Below are positions 1-8,409 of a stretch of 35,103 nucleotides of DNA, one piece after another (position 1 is the first letter of the stretch; each line of letters starts with the position of its first letter). The translations under genes and the position numbers were made by a program. The stretch is from CAZZBK01 sp964652155 (GTDB taxonomy: Bacteria > Planctomycetota > Planctomycetia > Pirellulales > PNKZ01), in NCBI GenBank assembly GCA_964652155.1, contig CAZZBK010000053.1, forward strand, positions 1 to 35,103, given 5' to 3'. The notes under the pieces are model-generated. The model did not search any database, had not been told where the DNA came from, and saw only the letters and a list, made by a program, of their open reading frames with translations.

Positions 1-1014
1 GTCGACCTGGGCTCGCGCGTCGTCAAGTTGGCGCAGCTCTCGGCCGATCACCAAGCGATTGTCGAGACGGGCCGCTGGGACCTGCCGATCGACCTATTGC
101 CCGGCGCGCCCAATTATCACAGCGAACTTGTCAACGCATTACGACAGGCCCGCGACGGCAAAAAGTTTCGTGGCCGCGACGCGATCGTGAGCCTCAGTGC
201 CCGTGACGTGCATATCCAAAACGTGCGTGTCACCAAGGCCGAGGGGCAGAGCTTCGAGCAGGCCATCTTGCAAGAGACCGTGCCGCGTCTGCCGTTTCCG
301 GCGACCGAAGCCGAACTGCGTTGGGTCGAGGCTGGCGACGTGCGTCAGGGAGAGCAGGTGCGCCGCGAGGTGATCGTGCTGGCCGTGCATCGCCCGGTGC
401 TCGATCAGATGCTGCAAGTCATCGAGGACGCGGGGCTGTGGCCCGTCGCGGTCGAAGTCGAACCGCAGGCATTATTGCGCGTGTACGACATGCAATATCG
501 CCGCGGCGCCGACAACCAGGTGCGGACCTTGTTCGTGCATGTCGGCAACGCCAGCACGCTGGTGACGATCTCGCAAGCGACCGAGCTGCTGTTCGTCAAG
601 AATATCGAACTGGGCGGACGCCATTTCGACGACGCCGTGGCGCGGCACTTGAATATGCCCCTTGGCGAGGCCTGGGCCCTGCGACGGCACAACGGCGACC
701 GCCGCGCCGATCAGCAGGATCCTGACATTGCGCGGAGCGTCACCGAGGCGACCCGGCCGGTGATCGAAAAGTTGATCAGCGAAGTCTCGCTCTGCATTCG
801 CTACCACAGCGTGACGTTTCGCGGCCAACCGCTGAAGCGGCTCGTGGTAGCGGGGGGCGAAGCGACCAGCGCGCTGATCGACGCCCTTGCCGCCCGGCTG
901 GATTTGAAGTGCGAGCTGGGTGACCCGCTCCGCACGTTCGACCCGATCCAGGTACCCGGTCGGCGTGGTCAATGGGACTTGGCCGTTGGTTTAGCCCTGC
1001 GGCCCATGAAGTGA
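1..1014 (+). CDS. pilM: PilM-like actin-fold pilus assembly protein (5' partial)
   Basis: This is a PilM-family, actin-like inner-membrane-associated protein. In known systems it binds the PilN N-terminus on the cytoplasmic side of the type IV pilus or secretion machine. The frame is open from the first base and already reads VDLGSRVVKLAQL, the usual phosphate-1 motif near the PilM N-terminus, so only a few codons are missing and the true start lies left of the window. The fold continues with a phosphate-2 region at nt 529-560 and an adenosine-type motif (LVVAGGEATSALI) near nt 841-880. In phosphate-2 the usual Asp of VDIG appears to be His (FVHVGNAST, codon 538-540), which may weaken nucleotide hydrolysis. 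Its stop overlaps a GTG start of the PilN-like gene (GTGA), consistent with translational coupling. Family assignment is confident; functional loss of ATP binding is only inferred. Confidence 0.9.
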   Translation, partial: VDLGSRVVKLAQLSADHQAIVETGRWDLPIDLLPGAPNYHSELVNALRQARDGKKFRGRDAIVSLSARDVHIQNVRVTKAEGQSFEQAILQETVPRLPFPATEAELRWVEAGDVRQGEQVRREVIVLAVHRPVLDQMLQVIEDAGLWPVAVEVEPQALLRVYDMQYRRGADNQVRTLFVHVGNASTLVTISQATELLFVKNIELGGRHFDDAVARHLNMPLGEAWALRRHNGDRRADQQDPDIARSVTEATRPVIEKLISEVSLCIRYHSVTFRGQPLKRLVVAGGEATSALIDALAARLDLKCELGDPLRTFDPIQVPGRRGQWDLAVGLALRPMK

Positions 1015-1802
1015 GCTTAGCCGTGAAAGACATCGATTTTTTGCCTCAACGTTTTCGCGAGCGGCGTGCCCAACAGCAGAACCGTGTCTGGGGCATGAGC
1101 GTGTGCGTGGCGTTTGGCAGCATGATCGCAGTTGCCTTTGTCGGACAAACGGCAATGAAGCTCCGCGCCCAGCAGCAACTCGAAGTCGTCGAGCAACAGT
1201 ATCAGCAGGCGCAAAGTGCCCAACAATCGCTCAATCAATTGCGGCAGAAAATGGTGCTTGCCGACGCGGATGCCGAACTGATCACGTACCTGCGCCATCC
1301 CTGGCCGCGCACGCAGCTCGTCGCGCGGCTTACTCACTCGCTGCCCAACAGCGTGGTGCTGCGGAAAATCCAACTGTTGCGCGACGACGCCAAGCCGACC
1401 ACCATCGTGCCCGGCGTCATTAAGCCCACGGCCGAGCCGACTACGGCGGCACCCACGCTCACTCCCGCCCAACGCGACCTGAAACGGTTGCGCGACGAGA
1501 ACGACGTGCCCAAGACCGTCATCCAGTTGGAAGGGGACACGACCGAAATCACGGCGCTGCATGCCTATCTCAATGTGCTGGCCAACGATCGCCTGTTCGC
1601 GCAGGCCGAGTTGACATCGATCGAGAGTTCGCCCGATGCCCCGATGAAGCCGGGACAATCGCAGCGTTCGAAATTTCTGGCGCGGCTCACGGTTCGCCCG
1701 GGCTACGGTCAGCGTGGCGGACCCGAAGGCCCGGCCGCCGAGTCGCGGGGTCCCGAGAGCAAGATCACGGCCGTCATTTTACCGATCAAGGGAGTCGAGT
1801 AA
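1011..1802 (+). CDS. pilN: PilN-like pilus/secretion assembly protein
   Basis: Bitopic inner-membrane protein of the PilN/GspL-C family; it links cytoplasmic PilM to periplasmic PilO. The N-terminus reads SLAVKDIDFLPQRFRERRAQ, close to the PilN signature INLLPxRxRExR that docks into PilM. One membrane helix follows (about residues 30-50, SVCVAFGSMIAVAFVGQTAM), then a Gln-rich coiled coil and a ferredoxin-like periplasmic domain interrupted by a Pro/Thr-rich stretch (VIKPTAEPTTAAPTLTP). The frame is open to an ATG at 972, but that start would run 40 nt into pilM and put residues before the conserved signature. GTG at 1011, overlapping the pilM stop, fits better; GTG at 1023 is an alternative. 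The stop overlaps the PilO start (TAATG). The tight M-N-O order is the main support for the family call. Confidence 0.87.
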   Translation: MSLAVKDIDFLPQRFRERRAQQQNRVWGMSVCVAFGSMIAVAFVGQTAMKLRAQQQLEVVEQQYQQAQSAQQSLNQLRQKMVLADADAELITYLRHPWPRTQLVARLTHSLPNSVVLRKIQLLRDDAKPTTIVPGVIKPTAEPTTAAPTLTPAQRDLKRLRDENDVPKTVIQLEGDTTEITALHAYLNVLANDRLFAQAELTSIESSPDAPMKPGQSQRSKFLARLTVRPGYGQRGGPEGPAAESRGPESKITAVILPIKGVE

Positions 1803-2350
1803 TGGCCCTCAACGCCACCAAACAAAGCTGGCTCGTCACGATCAGCATTGCCTCCGCGGCCGCGGCCTACGTGTGGTTTGTGTTTCTGCCGGGCAAGCAG
1901 AGCGCCGACGAACTGCAGCAGCAAATCGAAGAGAAGCAACGGTTCGCGACCACCATCGGACAACTGCTCGAACAGACGAGGCAGACTCAACAGCAGCTCG
2001 ACAACACGACCGAGTACGTGCGTCACTGGGAGTCGGCCGCGCCGAGCGCCAACGACCTGTCACGCATCTACGCGCGCATCGCCGAGGTGGCGAAAGAGGC
2101 CGGGGTGATCACGACCCGCTTCTCGCCCGAGCCGGCCATCAAGCTAGCAAAGCTGCAAAAGCTGCCGGTCCGCATCGGGTGTGTGGGGACGTTCAAGTCG
2201 ATGCGTCGGCTGCTATCGGGCATTGAGCAGTTACCCGAGGGGGTTTGGGTTAACGACATGCAATTGGAAGTTGAGGGAGACGAGCGAGAAAAGCTGAACG
2301 GCGAGATAAGCTTGGTTGTTTTCGCAAAGATTTCCGGTAATTCCGATTAG
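1802..2350 (+). CDS. pilO: PilO-like pilus/secretion assembly protein
   Basis: Small (182 aa) bitopic protein of the PilO/GspM type. One N-terminal membrane helix (about residues 12-30, LVTISIASAAAAYVWFVFLP) is followed by a Gln-rich coiled coil (about 35-75) and a C-terminal alpha/beta domain (about 85-180). PilO heterodimerises with PilN in the periplasm and positions the secretin through PilP. The ATG overlaps the PilN stop, and GGAG sits 7 nt upstream, so the two genes are probably translationally coupled. Sequence conservation in this family is low, so the call rests on topology, length and position between PilN and a PilP-like protein. After the stop comes a 63-nt spacer holding a strong hairpin. 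Confidence 0.8.
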   Translation: MALNATKQSWLVTISIASAAAAYVWFVFLPGKQSADELQQQIEEKQRFATTIGQLLEQTRQTQQQLDNTTEYVRHWESAAPSANDLSRIYARIAEVAKEAGVITTRFSPEPAIKLAKLQKLPVRIGCVGTFKSMRRLLSGIEQLPEGVWVNDMQLEVEGDEREKLNGEISLVVFAKISGNSD

Positions 2351-2382
2351 GTAAATCATTCTGACTGCCGATAAGAAGGGGG

Positions 2383-2417
2383 CCAAAATAGGGCCTCGAA
2401 ACAGGCCTGTATTTTGG
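2383..2417 (+). promoter_or_regulatory. Intercistronic hairpin reaching the pilP-like start codon
   Basis: CCAAAATAGGGCCT (2383-2396) and AGGCCTGTATTTTGG (2403-2417) form an outer 8-bp stem and an inner 5-bp GC-rich stem, separated by a small internal mismatch and closed by a 6-nt loop (CGAAAC). The 3' arm contains the TTG at 2414 and ends on the first base of the GTG at 2417, the two candidate starts of the next gene, and would also cover its ribosome-binding region. It could limit translation of the PilP-like gene or mark mRNA processing; the function is inferred. There is no long U-tract after it, so a plain intrinsic terminator is less likely. Confidence 0.55.
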
Positions 2418-3154
2418 TGGACAACAACGTGTCGCTCGATCAATTAGCCAAACAAATCCAACGCGAGATCAAAGCCAACCCGCCCAAGGCGATCGGCCTC
2501 GGGGCGCTCGGCGTGGTCGCGGTCTGGTTCTGGTTGCCGCTGATAATGCCCGCGAGCGACACGCCCGCGCCGACGAGTACCGCTGCGACACCCACTTCAC
2601 CCTCAACCGCAACACCCACGCCCGTCACCACGAGCAACCCAGCCGCGACAGCGTCTCCCACGGCGGGCGTCGCGGCGGCCGAAAAAAAATACCCCTGGCG
2701 CGATGTGATGCGGTGGATTGAAAACGATCACGACATGCGAACCGCGACCCTCGAACTCGAGCAGGACGAACGCAGCCCGTTCATGGAGCCGATTATGCCG
2801 GCGGATCCGATGACCGTGGCCAAGGCGGACGAAGAGGCGGTGGCCATCGAGCGTCAGATCGAGCTCGAGTCGATTCGCACCCCCGAGCAACTGGGACTCA
2901 ACTTGCGGAGCACGATTGTGTCGCGCGGTCGCCGCACGGCCCTGATCAATGGCCGCGCATTCAACGAAGGGGATGAAATCGTCGTGAACGACCGATACGC
3001 CTTCGTGGTTGCGACCATCGACAGCCATCGCGTGGTGCTCGAACGGAACCAACGGCAGTTCGTGATGGCCATTCGCCGCGCGGCCGCCGGTGGACGACTG
3101 GAGGTACGCAATCGCACTTCGCCCGACGGATCGGGTGACGACGCCGAGCGTTAG
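2417..3154 (+). CDS. PilP/GspC-like periplasmic linker protein
   Basis: Bitopic protein of about 245 aa in the position normally held by PilP, which joins PilN/PilO to the secretin. A short basic cytoplasmic N-terminus (DQLAKQIQREIKANPPKA) leads into one membrane helix (about residues 26-45). Next come a 45-residue Pro/Thr/Ser/Ala linker (about 48-92) and a charged region. The compact C-terminal beta domain contains INGRAFNEGDEIVV and FVVATIDSHRVVLER, the same plan as the homology-region/PilP domain, where a GDxV...V.I..V.L pattern is typical. PilP proper is a lipoprotein; a transmembrane anchor is more GspC-like. The start is uncertain: TTG 2414, GTG 2417 or GTG 2429, all near the upstream hairpin. 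An 81-nt spacer separates it from the secretin. Confidence 0.72.
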   Translation: MDNNVSLDQLAKQIQREIKANPPKAIGLGALGVVAVWFWLPLIMPASDTPAPTSTAATPTSPSTATPTPVTTSNPAATASPTAGVAAAEKKYPWRDVMRWIENDHDMRTATLELEQDERSPFMEPIMPADPMTVAKADEEAVAIERQIELESIRTPEQLGLNLRSTIVSRGRRTALINGRAFNEGDEIVVNDRYAFVVATIDSHRVVLERNQRQFVMAIRRAAAGGRLEVRNRTSPDGSGDDAER

Positions 3155-3235
3155 TTCGACGTCAACAGCAGCCACCAGCAAGTGCGAATCGGCGCAAGCC
3201 TGATTCGACTTGCGAACACGAGTCACGGATGACTT

Positions 3236-5698
3236 ATGAACGGTTCATGGCGACTTGGGACGATGTTGGCGTGTGTCGCCCTCGGATTGATGGCGGCGTT
3301 GACGCTGGTGATTGCGCCCGACGAGCGTGCGCCATCGGTCTCGCTAGGTACGACCATCTCGGCCGCCGCGCCGACTCAGGGCACGTCGCCGCGCGAGAGC
3401 GCGGCACTCAAGGCTCCTGCGGAGCCAGCTCCCCCCGCGTCCCCCGCGGTCGATTCCGCTGCCATGGTCGCGGTTTCTCGCCCGGCGCTGGCGCAGCCCA
3501 TGTCGGTGATGACTCCTCGAGGGGGCACTGCCCCGCATGTTGGGACCACTCGTCTCGCCGGATATCCGCGTGTAGCGCCGTCGACGAGTGTGCTGCCGCT
3601 GCCGGACAATCATCTGGCGCTTGCGCCCGAGCCGTCGCCATTGTCTCAGGGCCCCAATTTGCAAGGGGTGCTCAAGCTGCTCGATTCGCTCGATCCGGCG
3701 ACACGCGAGCAGATGATGAATCAGGGGGCCGAAATGCTCAAAAATCCGGCGCTGCTCAATCAGGCCGGGCCACTGTTGCCAGGCTTGCTCGAGGGTCAAG
3801 GGGGGGGCATTCCCGGCTTGCTCAACAACCTGCAAGGACCCCCGGGTCCCGCGGCGCGGCCAGCGCCGGCGGACGAACCCAACCCGAGCGGTCAGGCTGG
3901 GCCGCAGATCGAGCGACGTCCTGGCGAGGCGATCGCTCCGTCGAGCAAACAACCGTTGCCCGAGCCCAAGGCCCGAATCACTCACACGCCCGGCCATGAC
4001 GAGGGGGACGACCACCTGGTGTTGAACATCCAGGACACCGACATTCGCGAGGTGCTCGAGTTGCTGGCCGAGCAAGGCGAGTTGAACATCCTGGCCAGTC
4101 CGAGCGTGACGGGCAAAGTGTCGGCGTCGCTCAAGGACGTGAACATCGAGACGGCGCTGGACGCGATTCTCAAGAGCACCGGCTTTATCTCACGACGCGA
4201 GGGGCGGCTGATCTTCGTCGGCACGCCTCAAGAGTTCGCCACGCTCAAAACCTCGCTCGACAAAATCAATACCCGCGTGTATCGCCTGAACTACACGACC
4301 GCCAAGGAGATGCAAGTGGTGCTGACGCCGCTGCTCACGCCGGGGTTGGGCAAGATCGCGCTCACCACCCCCAGCGACGTCGGCATTGCCACCAGCACGA
4401 CCAACGCCGGCGGCGACTCGTTCGCGGCGGCCGAGACGGTCCTCGTCAACGACTATGAAGCCGTGTTGCAGCAAATCGATGAGATCGTCCGCGAGATCGA
4501 TCGCAAACCATTGCAGGTCGCCATCGAGGCCATGATCATCAGCGTCACCTTCAACGACAACAGCACGCTAGGGGTCGACTTCCAGTACCTCCGCGATCAG
4601 CAAAACGTCCGGTTCGCCACCGGCAAAGCACGCACCGATCCGCTCAACGGCTCGGGAACCACGACTCCCACCGGCGGCGTTGCCGGCGAGTTCACCTTTA
4701 CCCAAGGGGGCTTGCAGTTCGCTTTCATGGACGACACGCTGGGGGCGTTTATCAACGCGCTCGAAACGATTGGCGCCGTCAACGTCGTCGCCCATCCGCG
4801 TTTGCTCTGCTTGAACAAGCAGCGGGCCGAGATCCTGATCGGCGATCAGATTGGCTACATCACGACCAACGTCACGCAGACCTTCTCGACCCAAACGATC
4901 AACTTTCTCGACGTCGGCACGCAACTCCGCCTCAGGCCGTTCATCTCGGCCGACGGCACGATCCGTCTCGAGGTGCATCCGGAACTCTCGTCGGGCTCCG
5001 TCAGCCAGCAAGGCGTGCCATCGAAGAGCGTGACCCAGGTGACGACCAACATCATGTGCAACGACGGCTCGACGGTCGTCATTGGCGGGTTGATGCAAGA
5101 GACCCTGGATCAGAGCACGAGCCAGGTGCCGGTCGTGGGGAGCTTGCCGATCGTCGGCCCGCTGTTCCGCACCAAGACCGACAAGATCACGCGCCGCGAG
5201 GTGCTGGTGTTGATCACGCCGCGAATTGTCTACGACGACGAAGCGAACAAAGACGGCCAAAAGTCCGCGCAGGTCAGCCATCATCGCCAGGAGACGGTCG
5301 CGCAGGAGTCGACGCTGCTGAGCCGCGTGTACCAATCGCGCCGCTACGTGCGCAAGGCGCAAGCTTACTTGCAGCAGGGAGACATACCGCGTGCTCGCCG
5401 CTATGCGAACCTGGCTGTGCATATTGATCCGAACAACCTCGACGCGATCGCCTTGGTGGACGAGACCGAAGCGTTCCGCACGCCGGTTCCGATCGCCCCG
5501 GGCAACGTCGAGTTGCTGCCACCCGGTGCGTCGCCGCATCCGCTCAACGGCGAGGTCGTGTCGCCGTGGCTGCTCGACGGCCTGGAAGGCAAGCCGGTCG
5601 TGCCGTTGGTCCCGTTGCATCCGCGCGTGCCCGACACACCCACCGTCATCAAACGCATCGATCCACCTGAAGTCATTCAGAACAATGTCCGCCCGTAA
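3236..5698 (+). CDS. PilQ/GspD-type secretin with long N-linker and C-terminal helical tail
   Basis: Outer-membrane secretin of 820 aa, the multimeric pore through which a pilus or substrate leaves the cell. An N-terminal hydrophobic export signal (about residues 8-24) is followed by a low-complexity Pro/Ala/Gly-rich stretch to about residue 250. Residues about 258-340 are an N0/STN-type domain (VLNIQDTDIREVLELLAEQG). A split N1/N2-like domain follows (TRVYRLNYTTAKEMQVVL; then LQQIDEIVREIDRKPLQVAI). The secretin core runs about 500-665, with VNVVAHPRLLCLNKQRAEIL, STVVIGGLMQE and VPVVGSLPIVGPLFR. About 155 residues follow the core, including a TPR-like segment (AYLQQGDIPRARRYANLAVH, about 708-730), in a region where pilotin-binding S-domains sit in other secretins. 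The next gene starts inside its last codons (14-nt overlap). Confidence 0.93.
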   Translation: MNGSWRLGTMLACVALGLMAALTLVIAPDERAPSVSLGTTISAAAPTQGTSPRESAALKAPAEPAPPASPAVDSAAMVAVSRPALAQPMSVMTPRGGTAPHVGTTRLAGYPRVAPSTSVLPLPDNHLALAPEPSPLSQGPNLQGVLKLLDSLDPATREQMMNQGAEMLKNPALLNQAGPLLPGLLEGQGGGIPGLLNNLQGPPGPAARPAPADEPNPSGQAGPQIERRPGEAIAPSSKQPLPEPKARITHTPGHDEGDDHLVLNIQDTDIREVLELLAEQGELNILASPSVTGKVSASLKDVNIETALDAILKSTGFISRREGRLIFVGTPQEFATLKTSLDKINTRVYRLNYTTAKEMQVVLTPLLTPGLGKIALTTPSDVGIATSTTNAGGDSFAAAETVLVNDYEAVLQQIDEIVREIDRKPLQVAIEAMIISVTFNDNSTLGVDFQYLRDQQNVRFATGKARTDPLNGSGTTTPTGGVAGEFTFTQGGLQFAFMDDTLGAFINALETIGAVNVVAHPRLLCLNKQRAEILIGDQIGYITTNVTQTFSTQTINFLDVGTQLRLRPFISADGTIRLEVHPELSSGSVSQQGVPSKSVTQVTTNIMCNDGSTVVIGGLMQETLDQSTSQVPVVGSLPIVGPLFRTKTDKITRREVLVLITPRIVYDDEANKDGQKSAQVSHHRQETVAQESTLLSRVYQSRRYVRKAQAYLQQGDIPRARRYANLAVHIDPNNLDAIALVDETEAFRTPVPIAPGNVELLPPGASPHPLNGEVVSPWLLDGLEGKPVVPLVPLHPRVPDTPTVIKRIDPPEVIQNNVRP

Positions 5699-6794
5699 CA
5701 CCATCACCGTGGGGTTCATGTTTGCGCTGAGCGCGGCCCTGTCGGGCTGCGCACAGCCAGCGGCTTGGCTCAAGCCGGCGGTTCCGGACGTACGGCCTAT
5801 TCGCGAGAAGCAAGCCCGCGAGGCGCTCCAGAGCTTTGAGAAGCAGCGTAACGAGGCTGAATATCAGGCAGCCCGCACGGCACTTCGCGAAGGTCAACAC
5901 GAGTCGTGCCGCACGATGCTGGCCAACGTCATGCGGCGCGATCCGCAGCATGCTCCGGCGCAGGCCATGCAGCTCGAACTGTTGTTGGCCACCGGTGCGA
6001 GCCAGGAAGCGACGCAGGCTGCCGACGAGGCCCGCCAGCACTTTGTTGACAACGCTCAGGTGCAGTTCGCATGTTATCTGGTGTACGACGAGGCGGGGCA
6101 AAGTGACTTGGCGGTCGAGTGCCTGAGTGCCGCCGCGCGTTTGGCCCCCGGCGAGAAACTGTACACGCAGCATCTTGAAGTCATCGCAGCGGACCAGGCG
6201 GATGAACTGGACGCCGAGACCGCCAAGGCCATCCTGATGGGTGAACCCCAGGTCCGCGCGCGACCGGCTCAGCAGCAACCGAGCGAACCAGACGAGGTCC
6301 GGCTGCTCGCGCACGAAGAGCCCAGCGGCGCGACGCTGCACGTGTCGCCGGACACGGCGGAGAGCAGCCCATCGGCCGAACAATGGCTGCGTCGAGGGAC
6401 GGGGGCGTTGATCGACGGTCACCTGGAAACCGCCGAGGCGTACTTTGATCGAGCCGAGCGCGCTGCGGCGGCGACGGACGAAATGGCCGTGCGGATCGTT
6501 GTGACGGCCCTGCGACACGAGGAACCGGAATATTCGATCCAACGCGCGCAACGCGCCCTGTTGCACTATCCCGAATCAGCGGGCCTCTACCGCTCGCTCG
6601 GTGCCGCACAGTACCGGTTGGGGCGCTTCGCCGAGGCGCGACAAGCCCTCGAACACGCTTTAGTTTTGGACAACTCGTCAGGGCTGACCTATTTTTTAAT
6701 GGGCTGCACGCTGAGCAAGTTGGGTGACACGGCTTCGGCCTCTCACCACTACCGCCAGGCCCAGCAGCGCGATTCGCGCTACTTGGCCAAATAA
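5685..6794 (+). CDS. TPR lipoprotein of the pilus/secretion cluster
   Basis: Predicted outer-membrane or periplasmic lipoprotein of 369 aa. The N-terminus MSARNTITVGFMFALSAALS ends in the lipobox LSGC (Cys22). TPR-like helices follow: a first array at about 40-150 (EAEYQAARTALREGQHESCR; LELLLATGASQEATQAADEA) and a second at about 225-369 (TGALIDGHLETAEAYFDRAE; SLGAAQYRLGRFAEARQALE; GCTLSKLGDTASASHHYRQA). Lipidated TPR proteins such as PilF/PilW assist secretin insertion, so a pilotin-like role is plausible but not shown. The ATG at 5685 lies within the secretin 3' end, suggesting coupled translation. The reading frame extends further 5', but only this start gives a signal peptide. A 105-nt spacer separates it from the kinase gene. 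Confidence 0.82.
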   Translation: MSARNTITVGFMFALSAALSGCAQPAAWLKPAVPDVRPIREKQAREALQSFEKQRNEAEYQAARTALREGQHESCRTMLANVMRRDPQHAPAQAMQLELLLATGASQEATQAADEARQHFVDNAQVQFACYLVYDEAGQSDLAVECLSAAARLAPGEKLYTQHLEVIAADQADELDAETAKAILMGEPQVRARPAQQQPSEPDEVRLLAHEEPSGATLHVSPDTAESSPSAEQWLRRGTGALIDGHLETAEAYFDRAERAAAATDEMAVRIVVTALRHEEPEYSIQRAQRALLHYPESAGLYRSLGAAQYRLGRFAEARQALEHALVLDNSSGLTYFLMGCTLSKLGDTASASHHYRQAQQRDSRYLAK

Positions 6795-6852
6795 CGCGGC
6801 ATTCTCGGCCGTCGCAGATCCCCGCGGCTTCGACCATTGCGCGAAGTCGTCG

Positions 6853-6872
6853 TCACGTCAGGAACGACGTGA
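6853..6872. repeat. Inverted repeat upstream of the histidine kinase gene
   Basis: TCACGTC (6853-6859) and GACGTGA (6866-6872) are perfect 7-bp inverted arms around AGGAAC. The element sits 27 nt before the kinase ATG in the only sizeable gap between the lipoprotein and the kinase. It could be an operator-like site or a small RNA hairpin; it has no T-tract, so it does not resemble an intrinsic terminator. The rest of 6795-6899 holds nothing recognisable. Confidence 0.35.
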
Positions 6873-6899
6873 TGGTCACGGGATCTATCGAGCGACGAA

Positions 6900-8357
6900 A
6901 TGAACACCTCTCTCTCCACAGCACTCACGCGGATCGAGCAACTCGTGCCCCTGGTGGTCACGTTGTTGTCGATCGCGCTGCTGGGCGCCGGCCTGAGCCC
7001 CGAGTGGGCCACCCCCGCCGTGCTCTCGTGCCTGGCGGCCATCGGCGGAGTGCTCGGGGTGTTGCAGTTCTGTTTGTTGCGCCGGCGCATGGCCAGCGAG
7101 CATCAAGCGCAACTGTTTCTCGACCGGCTCGGCAAGCAGGCCACCGACACCCTGCCGACGATTGACCCCCATTCGACGTGGGCCCCGCCGCTCGCCGCGT
7201 TGCAACAGGTTTTCGAGACCACGCAGCAACGCATCACCGAAGTCGAGCAGGGACGCACGTCGGCCGATGTGCGCTACCGCCGCGTGATGGCCGAGTATGA
7301 ACGAGCCTCGCGCGTGTTGGCGCACGTGAGCGAGCCGCTGTTGGCCATCGACGCTTACGATGAAATTCAACTCTCGAATCGCGCCGCGGAAGAACTGCTG
7401 GGACTGTCGCACGACGGCCCGCAGCGACGCACCCTGGCCGCGCTGCAACGCTGCGAGCGCTTGGTCGCGCTGGTCAAAGACGCGCAACGCCGCAAAGTCG
7501 CCAGCAGCCGCACCGAAGATTTTGAACTCGAAACGGCGCGCGGCTCGAAGCGCTGGTACAGCGTCACCGCCACCAATCTTGCCAAGGGGGACGCCGAGGC
7601 CGACGCCGATGCCGGCTCAGTCGTGCTCCAACTCCACGACATCTCGGCGCAAAAAGATATCCAAAAGCAACATGCCGAGTTCGTCAGCTCGGCGAGTCAT
7701 GAAATGAAAGCCCCGCTCGCTGGCATTCGAGCGTATGTCGAACTGCTCGCCGACGGCGAAGCCGAAGACCCCGAGACCCGCGAAGAATTTCTGGGGGTCA
7801 TCAACAACCAGGCCGACCGCTTGCAACGGCTCGTCGAGAACCTGCTGAATATCGCCCGCATCGAAGCCGGCGTCGTCAAAGTACACAAGCAGCCGCAGGG
7901 ACTCAACGAGGTGCTCATCGAAGCGTTTAACGTGATGCAACCCACGGCGGCGGGCAAAAATATCACGCTCACGCAGGATCTTAGCCAGATGTACCTGGGC
8001 GCGCTGATGGATCGCGACCTGATGCTGCAAGCGGTCATCAACCTGGTCTCGAACGCCATCAAGTACACACACCCCGGCGGTCGGGTCACCATCCGCAGCC
8101 ATTTGCTCGACGACCTGGTGCAATTCGACGTTGAAGACACCGGCGTCGGCCTGAGCGAAGAAGATTGCCAGAAGATCTTCGAGAAGTTTTATCGCGTCGA
8201 GAAGGACCAGAACATGGCCGCCGGCACCGGCTTGGGCCTGTCGCTGGCCAAGTACATCGTCGAAGACGTCCACGGCGGCAAGCTCGCGCTGAGCAGCAAG
8301 CTCGGCGTGGGGAGCACGTTCAGCGTGACGATCCCCGCCGCGCATCGTTCCAACTAA
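6900..8357 (+). CDS. Membrane sensor histidine kinase (PAS-HisKA-HATPase)
   Basis: Two-component sensor kinase of 485 aa. Two closely spaced N-terminal membrane helices (about residues 16-35 and 38-60) leave almost no periplasmic loop, so it probably senses a membrane or cytoplasmic cue. A coiled coil and a PAS-like domain (about 125-250; VSEPLLAIDAYDEIQLSNRA) follow. The dimerisation and phosphoacceptor domain has the H-box SASHEMKAPLAG with His267. The ATPase domain keeps its N box (QAVINLVSNAIKY), G1 (VEDTGVGLSEED), F box (FEKFYRV) and G2 (GTGLGLSLAKYIVE), so it looks catalytically intact. It belongs to the PhoR/VicK-like class. A receiver and a STAS protein follow within 100 nt, making a probable local signalling module inside the pilus gene train. 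The output is unknown. Confidence 0.92.
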   Translation: MNTSLSTALTRIEQLVPLVVTLLSIALLGAGLSPEWATPAVLSCLAAIGGVLGVLQFCLLRRRMASEHQAQLFLDRLGKQATDTLPTIDPHSTWAPPLAALQQVFETTQQRITEVEQGRTSADVRYRRVMAEYERASRVLAHVSEPLLAIDAYDEIQLSNRAAEELLGLSHDGPQRRTLAALQRCERLVALVKDAQRRKVASSRTEDFELETARGSKRWYSVTATNLAKGDAEADADAGSVVLQLHDISAQKDIQKQHAEFVSSASHEMKAPLAGIRAYVELLADGEAEDPETREEFLGVINNQADRLQRLVENLLNIARIEAGVVKVHKQPQGLNEVLIEAFNVMQPTAAGKNITLTQDLSQMYLGALMDRDLMLQAVINLVSNAIKYTHPGGRVTIRSHLLDDLVQFDVEDTGVGLSEEDCQKIFEKFYRVEKDQNMAAGTGLGLSLAKYIVEDVHGGKLALSSKLGVGSTFSVTIPAAHRSN

Positions 8358-8409
8358 TTTCCCTCGAGCAACGTACACCTCAACCCCTTCACGATCAGGT
8401 GACCCCATC

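Noticed and set aside
972..1010. Upstream ATG start for the PilN-like gene
   Set aside because: It would overlap pilM by 40 nt and precede the conserved PilN N-terminal signature; the GTG at 1011 fits coupling better.
4568..5773. 401-codon open frame on the minus strand opposite the secretin
   Set aside because: Arg/His/Asp-rich antisense shadow of the secretin core; no recognisable motif or start signal.
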